Source of the DNA: an uncultured Bacilli bacterium | GTDB taxonomy: Bacteria > Bacillota_I > Bacilli_A > RF39 > UBA660 | Reading direction: 5' to 3' | Length of the DNA: 15,176 bases | Assembly: GCA_910583685.1 (NCBI GenBank) | Contig: CAJTXY010000030.1 | Location: 1-15,176, forward strand | In this document: positions 1-6,428 of the stretch, one piece after another | How positions within the stretch are numbered: the stretch's first letter is position 1 | How the letters are laid out: the number at the start of each line of letters is the position of its first letter | Made by a program: the position numbers and the translations under genes | Notes under the pieces: generated by a model | Seen by the model: only the letters and a program-made list of their open reading frames with translations | What the model was told of the DNA's origin: nothing | Database searches by the model: none

Positions 1-76
1 TTTCTCCCTCCCTTACGCTCACACTTTACTATAAAACTAATAAGACCGCAAACCCGATTTTTCTTTATTTCCAAAC
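1..76 (-). other. Intergenic tail, possible leader of the next minus-strand gene
   Basis: No gene is visible between the left edge and the pilus-operon terminator. Read on the minus strand, the last bases before the edge contain a purine-rich stretch (AAGGGAGGGAG, about 4-14), which looks like a strong ribosome binding site. A TATAGT hexamer lies about 15 bases further upstream (about 28-33). A minus-strand gene may therefore begin just beyond the left edge. The gene itself is not in view, so this is only a suggestion. Confidence 0.25.
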
Positions 77-123
77 AAAAAAAATACTAAAAAGGTATTT
101 TCCCTCCACCATTTTTTAGTATT
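77..123 (-). terminator. Intrinsic terminator of the pilus operon
   Basis: An 11-bp inverted repeat pairs 83-93 with 113-123. It can be extended by GGU/ACC (94-96 with 108-110) if two bases bulge. On the minus strand it is followed directly by a run of eight U (77-84, shared with the stem). It lies about 55 bases past the stop of the class B sortase gene, the expected place for rho-independent termination of the pilus transcript. The stem is AU-rich, which is normal for this genome. Confidence 0.8.
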
Positions 124-178
124 CATTATGCCCCCTCTTAGCAATTTTCAAATTTTCTAGTTTTTATATTTTTTCGTT

Positions 179-961
179 CTATTTTCTTTTTTGTTTTTTT
201 ATTAGTCTTGCATGTAATACTACCTTTTCTGTATTATTGTAACAAGTCGATAGTGTAATGATTTTATCCCTATTATTTACAGGAACATCTAAGGGATAAG
301 CACTACGGCTTACTACCTTTTCAAGAAACTTATCAAAGTCTTCATCACTAAATGTCGTATAAGTATAATCTTCTGTAGTTTCTATGTGATAAATACTGAA
401 GCCTTCCAATAAGTAATTATAATTTTCTGTGGAAAATTTTACTACTATGTTTTTGTTCTCCTCTAAGTAATTTTTGTCTAGTAGATTTTTTAGACTTCCA
501 AACATTGTGCCATCTACTCTTCCATGGGCATAAATAATAGTATTTTGATCTAGCTCATTTATATTATTTCTATAATCTGCGAAAACCCATCCTGCCTCAT
601 TATAGGTCTTATCAAAAGAGTGATTTAAGTAATAGCTATTATTTTTATGTTTTACTACTGGATAATCAATATTAGTGTTCTCTACTTTCAACCATCCTAT
701 CACTTCATCATTTTTTTCTTTTAAACTCTTTATATCTACTTCTAAAAATTTATGGGCAAGACATACATTATTACAAAAATATTCTGTGGTATCATCTTCC
801 TCTTTTTCTATTTTTTTAGTTGTTTTGTTCAACTGCTCTATTACCTTATTTGTCCTTTGATTGTCTTGATACCATAAAATAATTTTTACAGATGAATATA
901 TTAAAATAATTATAAATATCACTAATATTCCAAGTAATATGCTTTGTTTTTTTCTTTTCAT
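179..961 (-). CDS. Class B-type sortase of the pilus operon
   Basis: This is a membrane-anchored cysteine transpeptidase of 260 residues. An N-terminal basic stretch and one membrane segment (about 8-29) are followed by a stem and a sortase domain (about 75-253). Catalytic residues are visible: His146 in YAHG, Cys240 in TLSTC and Arg252 in HARL. The sequence after the histidine (DGTMFGSL) and the ending VVLHARLI resemble class B (SrtB-like) enzymes, and no C-terminal membrane segment follows. The start is ATG at 961, preceded at good spacing by AAGGAG; an in-frame TTG at 976 lies upstream of that ribosome binding site and is rejected. It is the last gene of the operon, 42 bases after the class C sortase. 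Class B enzymes usually anchor one or a few special substrates. Here it may attach the pilus base (the KPNTG ancillary pilin) to peptidoglycan, or take part in polymerisation as some pilus-linked class B enzymes do. A Cys63/Cys67 pair in the stem is unusual. Confidence 0.9.
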   Translation of the reverse strand: MKRKKQSILLGILVIFIIILIYSSVKIILWYQDNQRTNKVIEQLNKTTKKIEKEEDDTTEYFCNNVCLAHKFLEVDIKSLKEKNDEVIGWLKVENTNIDYPVVKHKNNSYYLNHSFDKTYNEAGWVFADYRNNINELDQNTIIYAHGRVDGTMFGSLKNLLDKNYLEENKNIVVKFSTENYNYLLEGFSIYHIETTEDYTYTTFSDEDFDKFLEKVVSRSAYPLDVPVNNRDKIITLSTCYNNTEKVVLHARLIKKQKRK

Positions 962-1003
962 AATATTCTCCTTCAAAAGAAAAGATTTAAGTATTTCTTA
1001 AAT

Positions 1004-1876
1004 CTATATTACTTCTACTTCTTTTTCTTGTCTATTGTTAGATTCAAAATTTAGTTTAATACTTACAATAATTACACTAATAATAATCGCTAATGCTAGA
1101 AGTAGACCAATATCACATACAATGTCTGATAGACCACTTCTTACGGCTACACTTAACTTTTTCACATTTTCTTCGTGATAGGGAACTCTTACTCCACGTA
1201 CTAAAAGTCTATGTGTATTAATTGCATATGGGTGACATGTTACTAAGGTAATATAGTCATACCCTTCTTGTAAAGTTAGTTTTTCTGTTTCAGATGGTTC
1301 TATAATTGAAACTTCATCCACTTGATAAGCTAGAGTTTCATCTAATATATGAATGTAGAATTCATCGCCTTTTTTCAGCTGGTCTAGATCAGTAAAAAGC
1401 TTCGCTGAGGGCAGACCTCTATGTGCAGATAAAACAGCGTGTGTATCTTTTCCCCCTACTGGAAAAGAGCTTCCCTCTAGGTGACCTACTCCCTTTTGAA
1501 GGGTTTTGGTACTTGTTCCGTGATAAATTGGAATCTCCTCGTCAATTTTGGGAATGGAAATATAGCCCATTACTCCATCTTTACCTGTATTTAAAATAGA
1601 TAAATATTCTTTTGATGATTCCTCAGGAGGGAATGTAAATACATCTGTAATTGTTGAGCTTGTTAATTTCTCATTATAAGTTTTCGCCTCTTCAATTAAT
1701 GATGTTATGCTCTTTTCTTTATTGATTGCCACTTTTTTGTACTTTGCAATTACCTCTTTTTGTCTGTGGGTCGCTATTCTATTAGAAATTAGTGGGTAAC
1801 AGATAATAGTAAATCCTAATATTAATAAAAGGACAAATAATACAATAGGAAAATATTTTTTCAGCCTATTTTTCAT
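1004..1876 (-). CDS. Class C sortase (pilin polymerase)
   Basis: This 290-residue enzyme should cleave the LPXTG-type signal of pilins and join them by isopeptide bonds into a covalent fibre at the outer face of the membrane. An N-terminal membrane segment spans about 9-30. The sortase core (about 95-232) carries His152 in SAHRG, Cys214 in TLVTC and Arg223 in THRLLVRG. A second, C-terminal membrane segment (about 254-274) with a short charged tail is a class C hallmark. The region before the core, where class C enzymes have an active-site lid of the Asp-Pro-aromatic type, reads Asp78-Val-Phe, so the usual proline appears replaced. The start is ATG at 1876, about 8 bases after AGAGGGG, and it lies 21 bases past the stop of the major pilin gene. 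The neighbouring pilin genes make the assignment as pilus polymerase secure; which subunits it accepts is inferred. Confidence 0.93.
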   Translation of the reverse strand: MKNRLKKYFPIVLFVLLLILGFTIICYPLISNRIATHRQKEVIAKYKKVAINKEKSITSLIEEAKTYNEKLTSSTITDVFTFPPEESSKEYLSILNTGKDGVMGYISIPKIDEEIPIYHGTSTKTLQKGVGHLEGSSFPVGGKDTHAVLSAHRGLPSAKLFTDLDQLKKGDEFYIHILDETLAYQVDEVSIIEPSETEKLTLQEGYDYITLVTCHPYAINTHRLLVRGVRVPYHEENVKKLSVAVRSGLSDIVCDIGLLLALAIIISVIIVSIKLNFESNNRQEKEVEVI

Positions 1877-1897
1877 ATTTGTCCCCTCTTTCTATTT

Positions 1898-3376
1898 TTA
1901 GATTGTTATTTTTCTTACTTTTTTACGATAAGTTACAATTCCTGTTGCTGCAAATCCTACAATTGTTAATCCTACTACTGTATAAATAATGGTACCTATT
2001 CCACCTGTGAATGGTAGAATTCCTGCTTTTTTATTTGTAAGCTCTACTATTTGATATCCTTCGTCTGTCCCAGTTGTTTCTACATTATCTTTATTAATTT
2101 CTATTTCTACTGCATTTTTTATCAATGTATACCCTGCTGGTGCTTTTGTTTCTTTTAAATAGTATGTGCCTTCTCCTAAAGCTTTATAAGTTGCATATCC
2201 AGCCTCATCTGTTGTTAAGGTTGTTATTTTCTTTGTTAATCCACTATCTTCATAAAGCTCAAATTCTGCTCCAGCTAAACCTTTTTTTGTAGTATCTCCC
2301 TCTTGATACTTTAATACTTTTAGGCCATAGGTATAGACTGTTGCGGTAGTTGGATCCGAGTCTGTTGTATAAGTTCCTTCTGCATATGGATCTGTTGCAT
2401 AAGTTAAAACGGCATCATTACCATTTCCAGTTGATCCAAGTACTGCATTTTCATTTAAGGCTGCCTTATAATCTACTGTTACCATAGTTGCTGTGATATA
2501 AGTAACATCAAAAGTAATTGTCATTACTTGCCCAGTAAGATTAATTGTTGCTACTTGGTTTCCTTGATCATTTACTACTTGTCCATCGGCATTTGTGGTA
2601 AGAGTAATTTCTCCATCTTTTATTACTACATTTTCAATACCACTATGTGTAAGTCCATTTGATAGCGTATCTTTTATAATATAAGTTTTGTTGGTAGCGT
2701 TTGTAGGATAGGCAGGTACTGTACCTTTAATAGAGTAAGTAATTTCCTTTCCTACTACTGCTGAGCTTTCTGTCTGGGTTCCTACTTTTTTTGTAATAGA
2801 TGCATCACTTACTTTTGCTGTAATTGTTGCATTATTTTTTACCCAACTACCATCTTGCTCTTTATAATCTAGATTTCCAACCATTACTGCATATACTCTT
2901 TTTGTTGTTTTTGGTAAGACTAAGTAAGTTCCTACCTCTGCCTGAATTGTTGCTGTTTGGTTTTCTGTTGTCATATCCATTCCTGTTATGTTATTTCTTC
3001 TTACATATGATGCATAGGCACTTGCTAATGTATCAAGCGTTGAGGTTGTTTTCGTGGAACCACTTGTGATATCTCCACTTGTTAATTTGTAATATTCATC
3101 TATTGTTAGGTTACTATAAGTTGGTGATTGTTGTAGAAATGCTTTAAAGCTATCTGTAAAATCATAACTTATTTCATTAGTTTCATCGTTTCTATATGCA
3201 TTTAGTACTTTATAAGCACTTAGTATATCACCAGTATCAATTCCTGTTATTGTCAGTGTTGCTTGTTCTGTTAGTGGTGCTAATGGATCTGTTGCATTTA
3301 CGTTATGAACAAAACCTATTAGTGCTAATAAAAATATCCCTGCTATAAGTAAACTACTGCTGATTTTCTTCTTCAT
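1898..3376 (-). CDS. Major (backbone) pilin, LPFTG-anchored
   Basis: This 492-residue protein is exported by a signal peptide (hydrophobic 8-22, cleavage near Ala28) and should form the pilus shaft. An N-terminal domain (about 35-190) ends in a segment containing TAKVSD; Lys188 there is the best candidate for the pilin-motif lysine, though no YPKN motif is present. A middle domain (about 192-345), with SITKKV at its start and LNENAV near its end, resembles the isopeptide-forming backbone domain of SpaA-type pilins. A C-terminal CnaB domain (about 349-450) carries an E-box: YYLKETKAPAGY, with Glu409 as the isopeptide-bond catalyst. The sorting signal is LPFTG (454-458), followed by a membrane segment and the basic tail YRKKVRK. 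The gene overlaps the ancillary pilin gene by 23 bases, suggesting coupled translation; the ribosome site (AAGGA then AGAAGAG) is only moderate. Length and architecture match backbone pilins of Gram-positive spa-like loci. Confidence 0.92.
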   Translation of the reverse strand: MKKKISSSLLIAGIFLLALIGFVHNVNATDPLAPLTEQATLTITGIDTGDILSAYKVLNAYRNDETNEISYDFTDSFKAFLQQSPTYSNLTIDEYYKLTSGDITSGSTKTTSTLDTLASAYASYVRRNNITGMDMTTENQTATIQAEVGTYLVLPKTTKRVYAVMVGNLDYKEQDGSWVKNNATITAKVSDASITKKVGTQTESSAVVGKEITYSIKGTVPAYPTNATNKTYIIKDTLSNGLTHSGIENVVIKDGEITLTTNADGQVVNDQGNQVATINLTGQVMTITFDVTYITATMVTVDYKAALNENAVLGSTGNGNDAVLTYATDPYAEGTYTTDSDPTTATVYTYGLKVLKYQEGDTTKKGLAGAEFELYEDSGLTKKITTLTTDEAGYATYKALGEGTYYLKETKAPAGYTLIKNAVEIEINKDNVETTGTDEGYQIVELTNKKAGILPFTGGIGTIIYTVVGLTIVGFAATGIVTYRKKVRKITI

Positions 3377-4067
3377 TCTCTTCTTTTCCTTTCTTACTTC
3401 TACTAATAAAATACACTAATACGATAATCGCAGTAAGGGATGCTACTGCAATAATAGCATAGATCATAATGGCATCAAAAGTATATGGAACTCTGATATT
3501 ACTTCCTGTATTACCTGTATTTGGCTTATTATCGTCTATTGGTGGTGTTACTGGTTCTATTTTTTTCTCTTCTGTTTTTGTAATAATATTCATCTCATAT
3601 AGGTAATCATTTATTACTTCATCAAAGTTAGGAAGTGAAATTAATACTGGTAATGAACTATATTTATAACCGTTTCTTTCTACTTCTTCTACTTTTATTA
3701 AGTATAGGCCTACAGGAAGGTTTTGAAAACTCACTTTTCCTTCCTGATTGGTCAACTCTTGTTTATAATAATTGATTTGGTTTTCTTCAGCAAATTCACT
3801 TAAATCTTCCGCTAATTTGCTCCACTCAGATGTAGTTAAGCCATTTAATTCTTGGTTTCCTTTAAATGCTTCTTCGTATGTTAATACGCCATCTTCATTA
3901 AGATTAGCAATTTTATATAAAGAAATATTAGAATTAGCAAATAATTTTTCATCATATTGATAAGTGACATCGATACTTCCCATTTTTAAAGTATCCAGTG
4001 CCTCTACGTTTTTTATTGGTAATAATAGAAGAGCAAGTAAGAGTACTTTTAAAATTTTATTTTTCAT
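3354..4067 (-). CDS. Ancillary (probably basal) pilin with non-canonical sorting region
   Basis: This 237-residue exported protein has a signal peptide (hydrophobic 7-17, cleavage near Ala23). One compact domain (about 28-165) matches the small pilin-like family of Clostridia and Erysipelotrichia: an opening strand pair (ISLYKIANLNEDG), a helical insert (SEWSKLAEDLSEFAEE), then GKVSFQNLPVGLYLI and a SLPN strand. A proline-rich linker (171-182) leads to KPNTG (181-185), then NTG, a stretch with VPYT, a membrane segment (about 198-221) and the charged tail SRSKKGKEE. No LPXTG motif exists. KPNTG lies 12 residues before the membrane segment, further than usual. The start codon overlaps the stop of the adhesin gene (TAATG), with GAGG upstream, so translation is coupled. 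I infer a minor subunit, most likely the base handled by the class B sortase; a tip role cannot be excluded. Confidence 0.82.
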   Translation of the reverse strand: MKNKILKVLLLALLLLPIKNVEALDTLKMGSIDVTYQYDEKLFANSNISLYKIANLNEDGVLTYEEAFKGNQELNGLTTSEWSKLAEDLSEFAEENQINYYKQELTNQEGKVSFQNLPVGLYLIKVEEVERNGYKYSSLPVLISLPNFDEVINDYLYEMNIITKTEEKKIEPVTPPIDDNKPNTGNTGSNIRVPYTFDAIMIYAIIAVASLTAIIVLVYFISRSKKGKEENEEENQQ

Positions 4068-6154
4068 TATTTTTTTCCTCTCTTTCTTCCTAAATAGTAC
4101 ATAACTCCTAAAGCACCACCAAATACGATTACAAGTCCAATTAATATATATGGCACAACTCCTAATCCTCCTGTATTTGGTAAGATACTAATTTTTTTGT
4201 TTGCAATTGTTACTGTTGCTAGTCCATTTGTATTTTCGACATCATAGCCTTCTATTGCCACTGTTCCATCTTCCGCTATTACTACTTCTAATGTATCTTT
4301 TAGTAATACATAACCTACTTTTGTTTTTGTCTCTTTTAAGTAATAAGTGTGATTAGGAGCAAGTTTTGCAAATGATAAACCAGTCGCAACCTTTTTCGTT
4401 AGGCCTTCATCTTCATATAAAGTGAATTCTGCCCCTTCTAATTGTTCGTTTTCTTCGCCTACTTTATTAATCTGAAGACTAATGTTTGCAATATTGAATT
4501 CTGCAGTTGCCTTATATTCTTTTGTAGGATCTAATAAATAATTATTTTCGGCTAGAGCCCCTGTTAATTCTGCTTCATTGATTACTTTTTTACTTATTTC
4601 ATCGCCAGCTACATATTCTGCATAAAGAATGATGCTGCTATTTGCGGCAAGTGTTGGTATTTTTACAAAACGGTCATTTAAAATTTCATAGTTTTCATTT
4701 TCTAGGAAAACGCTACCTTTTGTATGTTCTTCTATCATAATATCTTGAAGAGCAAAGCTGGCTGTATTAGTGATCGTTATTTGAAAACTTACTTTTTCAC
4801 CTGCTGCATAAGATAATTTTTTATCAATAATTTCTTTTTCAATGGTTGGAGCAAAATAACCTAGCTCTTGCATCCACTCACCATAAATTATGACATCCTC
4901 ATTTGGCATCTCAAATGTTTCATTTTTGTACCATCCTAGGAAACGATAGCCAGTGCTAGTTGGTTCTTCTTCTCTTTTTACTGTAGCACCTGGTACATAT
5001 TCTTTTTCTACGGGTAATAGACTTTCTGCATTTGGTGGAATTACTGTACCCTGGAATTTGTAAGTTACTTTATATTTTATCAGTTCAAACTTTCCTGTAA
5101 GTTCTACTGCCGTTGCTGGCATTTTGAAGATTACATTTTCTCCTTCTTTTGCCTCATCTAAAGTTACGTCCGTTGTTTCCCAACCTAAGAAGCGATAACC
5201 ATCTACCTCATCTCCTGGTTTTAAGGAATCTACAATGACGTCATCTCCTTCTCCATACTCCTTGGTTTTTGGTGGCATATAACCTTCTGGTTTTTCACCT
5301 GTTATAGAGTAAGAAACGGCATAAGTTGGCTTCTTTTCGAAGCTTCCTCTAAATACTACTTCTTTTTCTGGCATAACAAATGTATTATCTGTTACTTCCG
5401 CATCTTCTGTTGTCCATCCAGAGAAAGTATAGCCTGCTAGATTGATATTACCACTAACTCCAACATTAGCTCCATTTGCATAACTTGCTGTAGTAGGTGG
5501 CTCTGGTGCATTTTCTGGAACATCCCCCGTATATTCATAGGAAACATTATATAGTGTTGCTTGCTCTTTTCCCATAAATACATGGACAGTATTTGATTTT
5601 GCTGAGAAAGTATTTTCACGGGCATAGGCAGTATTGTAGAAATCCATTCTTTCTTTACCATTCAAACTTGGTGTAGTAGTCGTAATTCCTACGGTTACTT
5701 TACAACCAGCTTGTAGATTTTTGATCTTGAAAGAAACAAGGCCTGTTTCCGCATTATAACTTAGTCCATCATAACCGCCTACTACATAACCAGGACAACT
5801 TCTTCCTTGTTCTTTTTGACTGGTTGCACCAATCGTTCCATCTTCTGTGTTTATGAATTCCTTAAAAATTAGTCCTTCTGGTAATTTGTCTTCTACGTAG
5901 ATGTAATCACTATAAACCTTTATACTAGCAGTTTCACTTGATGTTGTAGGTTCTGCATCTTTTCCATCATATAGTACATCTAAATAGTACGTTAGATCAC
6001 TGTTTTCAGCTACTCGTACATCATTTTCTAATAGTTGTGCGCGAGATGATGAAAACTGATAGATAACGCCAGCTAAAACGATTGCTACAACAAATCCTAG
6101 GAGCATTTTCTTCTGTCTTATTGTTAATCGCTTTTTTCTTCTTTTCTTTTTCAT
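4067..6154 (-). CDS. Large LPNTG adhesin with three SHIRT-like repeats, probable pilus tip
   Basis: This 695-residue surface protein is the first gene of the pilus operon. A very basic start (KKKRRKKR) and a hydrophobic segment (about 18-32) form the export signal. An N-terminal beta-rich domain (about 45-196) holds the only two cysteines noted, Cys120 and Cys151, a possible disulfide. Three repeats of about 70-80 residues (201-272, 277-357, 360-428) share Y-x-V-x-Y, GDVP/GEKP, an acidic-glycine turn, GYxFxGW and a Met-Pro motif. This pattern is typical of SHIRT or bacterial-repeat domains, which act as rigid stalks projecting a binding domain. A DUF11-like domain (about 433-555) and a CnaB domain (556-652; E-box YYLKETKTKVGY, Glu608) follow, then LPNTG (658-662), a membrane segment and the tail GRKRGKK. 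A strong GGAGG lies 7 bases before the ATG. The N-terminal domain is the probable ligand binder, but its target is unknown. Confidence 0.87.
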   Translation of the reverse strand: MKKKRRKKRLTIRQKKMLLGFVVAIVLAGVIYQFSSSRAQLLENDVRVAENSDLTYYLDVLYDGKDAEPTTSSETASIKVYSDYIYVEDKLPEGLIFKEFINTEDGTIGATSQKEQGRSCPGYVVGGYDGLSYNAETGLVSFKIKNLQAGCKVTVGITTTTPSLNGKERMDFYNTAYARENTFSAKSNTVHVFMGKEQATLYNVSYEYTGDVPENAPEPPTTASYANGANVGVSGNINLAGYTFSGWTTEDAEVTDNTFVMPEKEVVFRGSFEKKPTYAVSYSITGEKPEGYMPPKTKEYGEGDDVIVDSLKPGDEVDGYRFLGWETTDVTLDEAKEGENVIFKMPATAVELTGKFELIKYKVTYKFQGTVIPPNAESLLPVEKEYVPGATVKREEEPTSTGYRFLGWYKNETFEMPNEDVIIYGEWMQELGYFAPTIEKEIIDKKLSYAAGEKVSFQITITNTASFALQDIMIEEHTKGSVFLENENYEILNDRFVKIPTLAANSSIILYAEYVAGDEISKKVINEAELTGALAENNYLLDPTKEYKATAEFNIANISLQINKVGEENEQLEGAEFTLYEDEGLTKKVATGLSFAKLAPNHTYYLKETKTKVGYVLLKDTLEVVIAEDGTVAIEGYDVENTNGLATVTIANKKISILPNTGGLGVVPYILIGLVIVFGGALGVMYYLGRKRGKK

Positions 6155-6211
6155 TATTTTACCTCCATTTTAATTTTTGTTTTCATTTTGCCGTAAAGAA
6201 ATTGAACATTA

Positions 6212-6240
6212 TTTATACTACTTCCTACTTTGTGTCTCAA
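6212..6240 (-). promoter_or_regulatory. Proximal candidate promoter of the pilus operon
   Basis: On the minus strand TTGAGA (6235-6240) and TATAAA (6212-6217) are separated by exactly 17 bases, a good fit to a housekeeping sigma promoter. Transcription would start near 6205 and give a leader of about 50 bases before the adhesin ATG. Confidence 0.65.
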
Positions 6241-6260
6241 CTCTATCCTCTACTATATTA

Positions 6261-6289
6261 AATATACAGTAATTTAGTTTATTTAGCAA
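6261..6289 (-). promoter_or_regulatory. Distal candidate promoter of the pilus operon
   Basis: A second minus-strand pair, TTGCTA (6284-6289) and TATATT (6261-6266), also has a 17-base spacer. It lies 49 bases upstream of the proximal pair. The DNA is so AT-rich that a chance match is possible, so confidence is lower. Confidence 0.4.
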
Positions 6290-6308
6290 TGAAAATTCTC
6301 GAAAAATG

Positions 6309-6351
6309 AAAAAAACTAGCAAAGATATAGTACTATACTTCGCCCGTTTTT
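6309..6351 (-). terminator. Intrinsic terminator after aldehyde dehydrogenase
   Basis: A long imperfect inverted repeat is centred on the perfect 12-bp palindrome TATAGTACTATA (6326-6337). Further arms pair 6322-6324 with 6338-6340, 6319-6320 with 6342-6343, and 6311-6316 with 6346-6351, with small mismatches between. On the minus strand the stem ends in seven U (6309-6315). It lies about 80 bases past the aldehyde dehydrogenase stop and just upstream of the pilus promoters, so it should insulate the two units. The perfect centre could alternatively be an operator. Confidence 0.6.
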
Positions 6352-6428
6352 ATTTTCTTTATATTAATTCTAAATTGTTTAAAGATTACGCTAATGTTTC
6401 ATTCGTTTTCTTTCATATTCTTTTTAGT

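Noticed and set aside
962..976. TTG start of the class B sortase at 976
   Set aside because: The AAGGAG ribosome site lies between this codon and the ATG at 961, so initiation at 961 is strongly preferred.
675..3960. Plus-strand open frames opposite the sortase and pilin genes (675-860, 2824-3069, 3772-3960)
   Set aside because: They are antisense shadows of well-supported minus-strand genes, and the translations are low-complexity with no family resemblance.
5437..5661. Minus-strand 74-codon frame within the adhesin gene
   Set aside because: It overlaps the adhesin coding sequence in another frame and has no recognisable features.
4067..6154. CRISPR-like or tandem DNA repeats in the adhesin
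   Set aside because: The repeats are diverged protein-level domains; no near-identical DNA repeats or spacer-like spacing are present.
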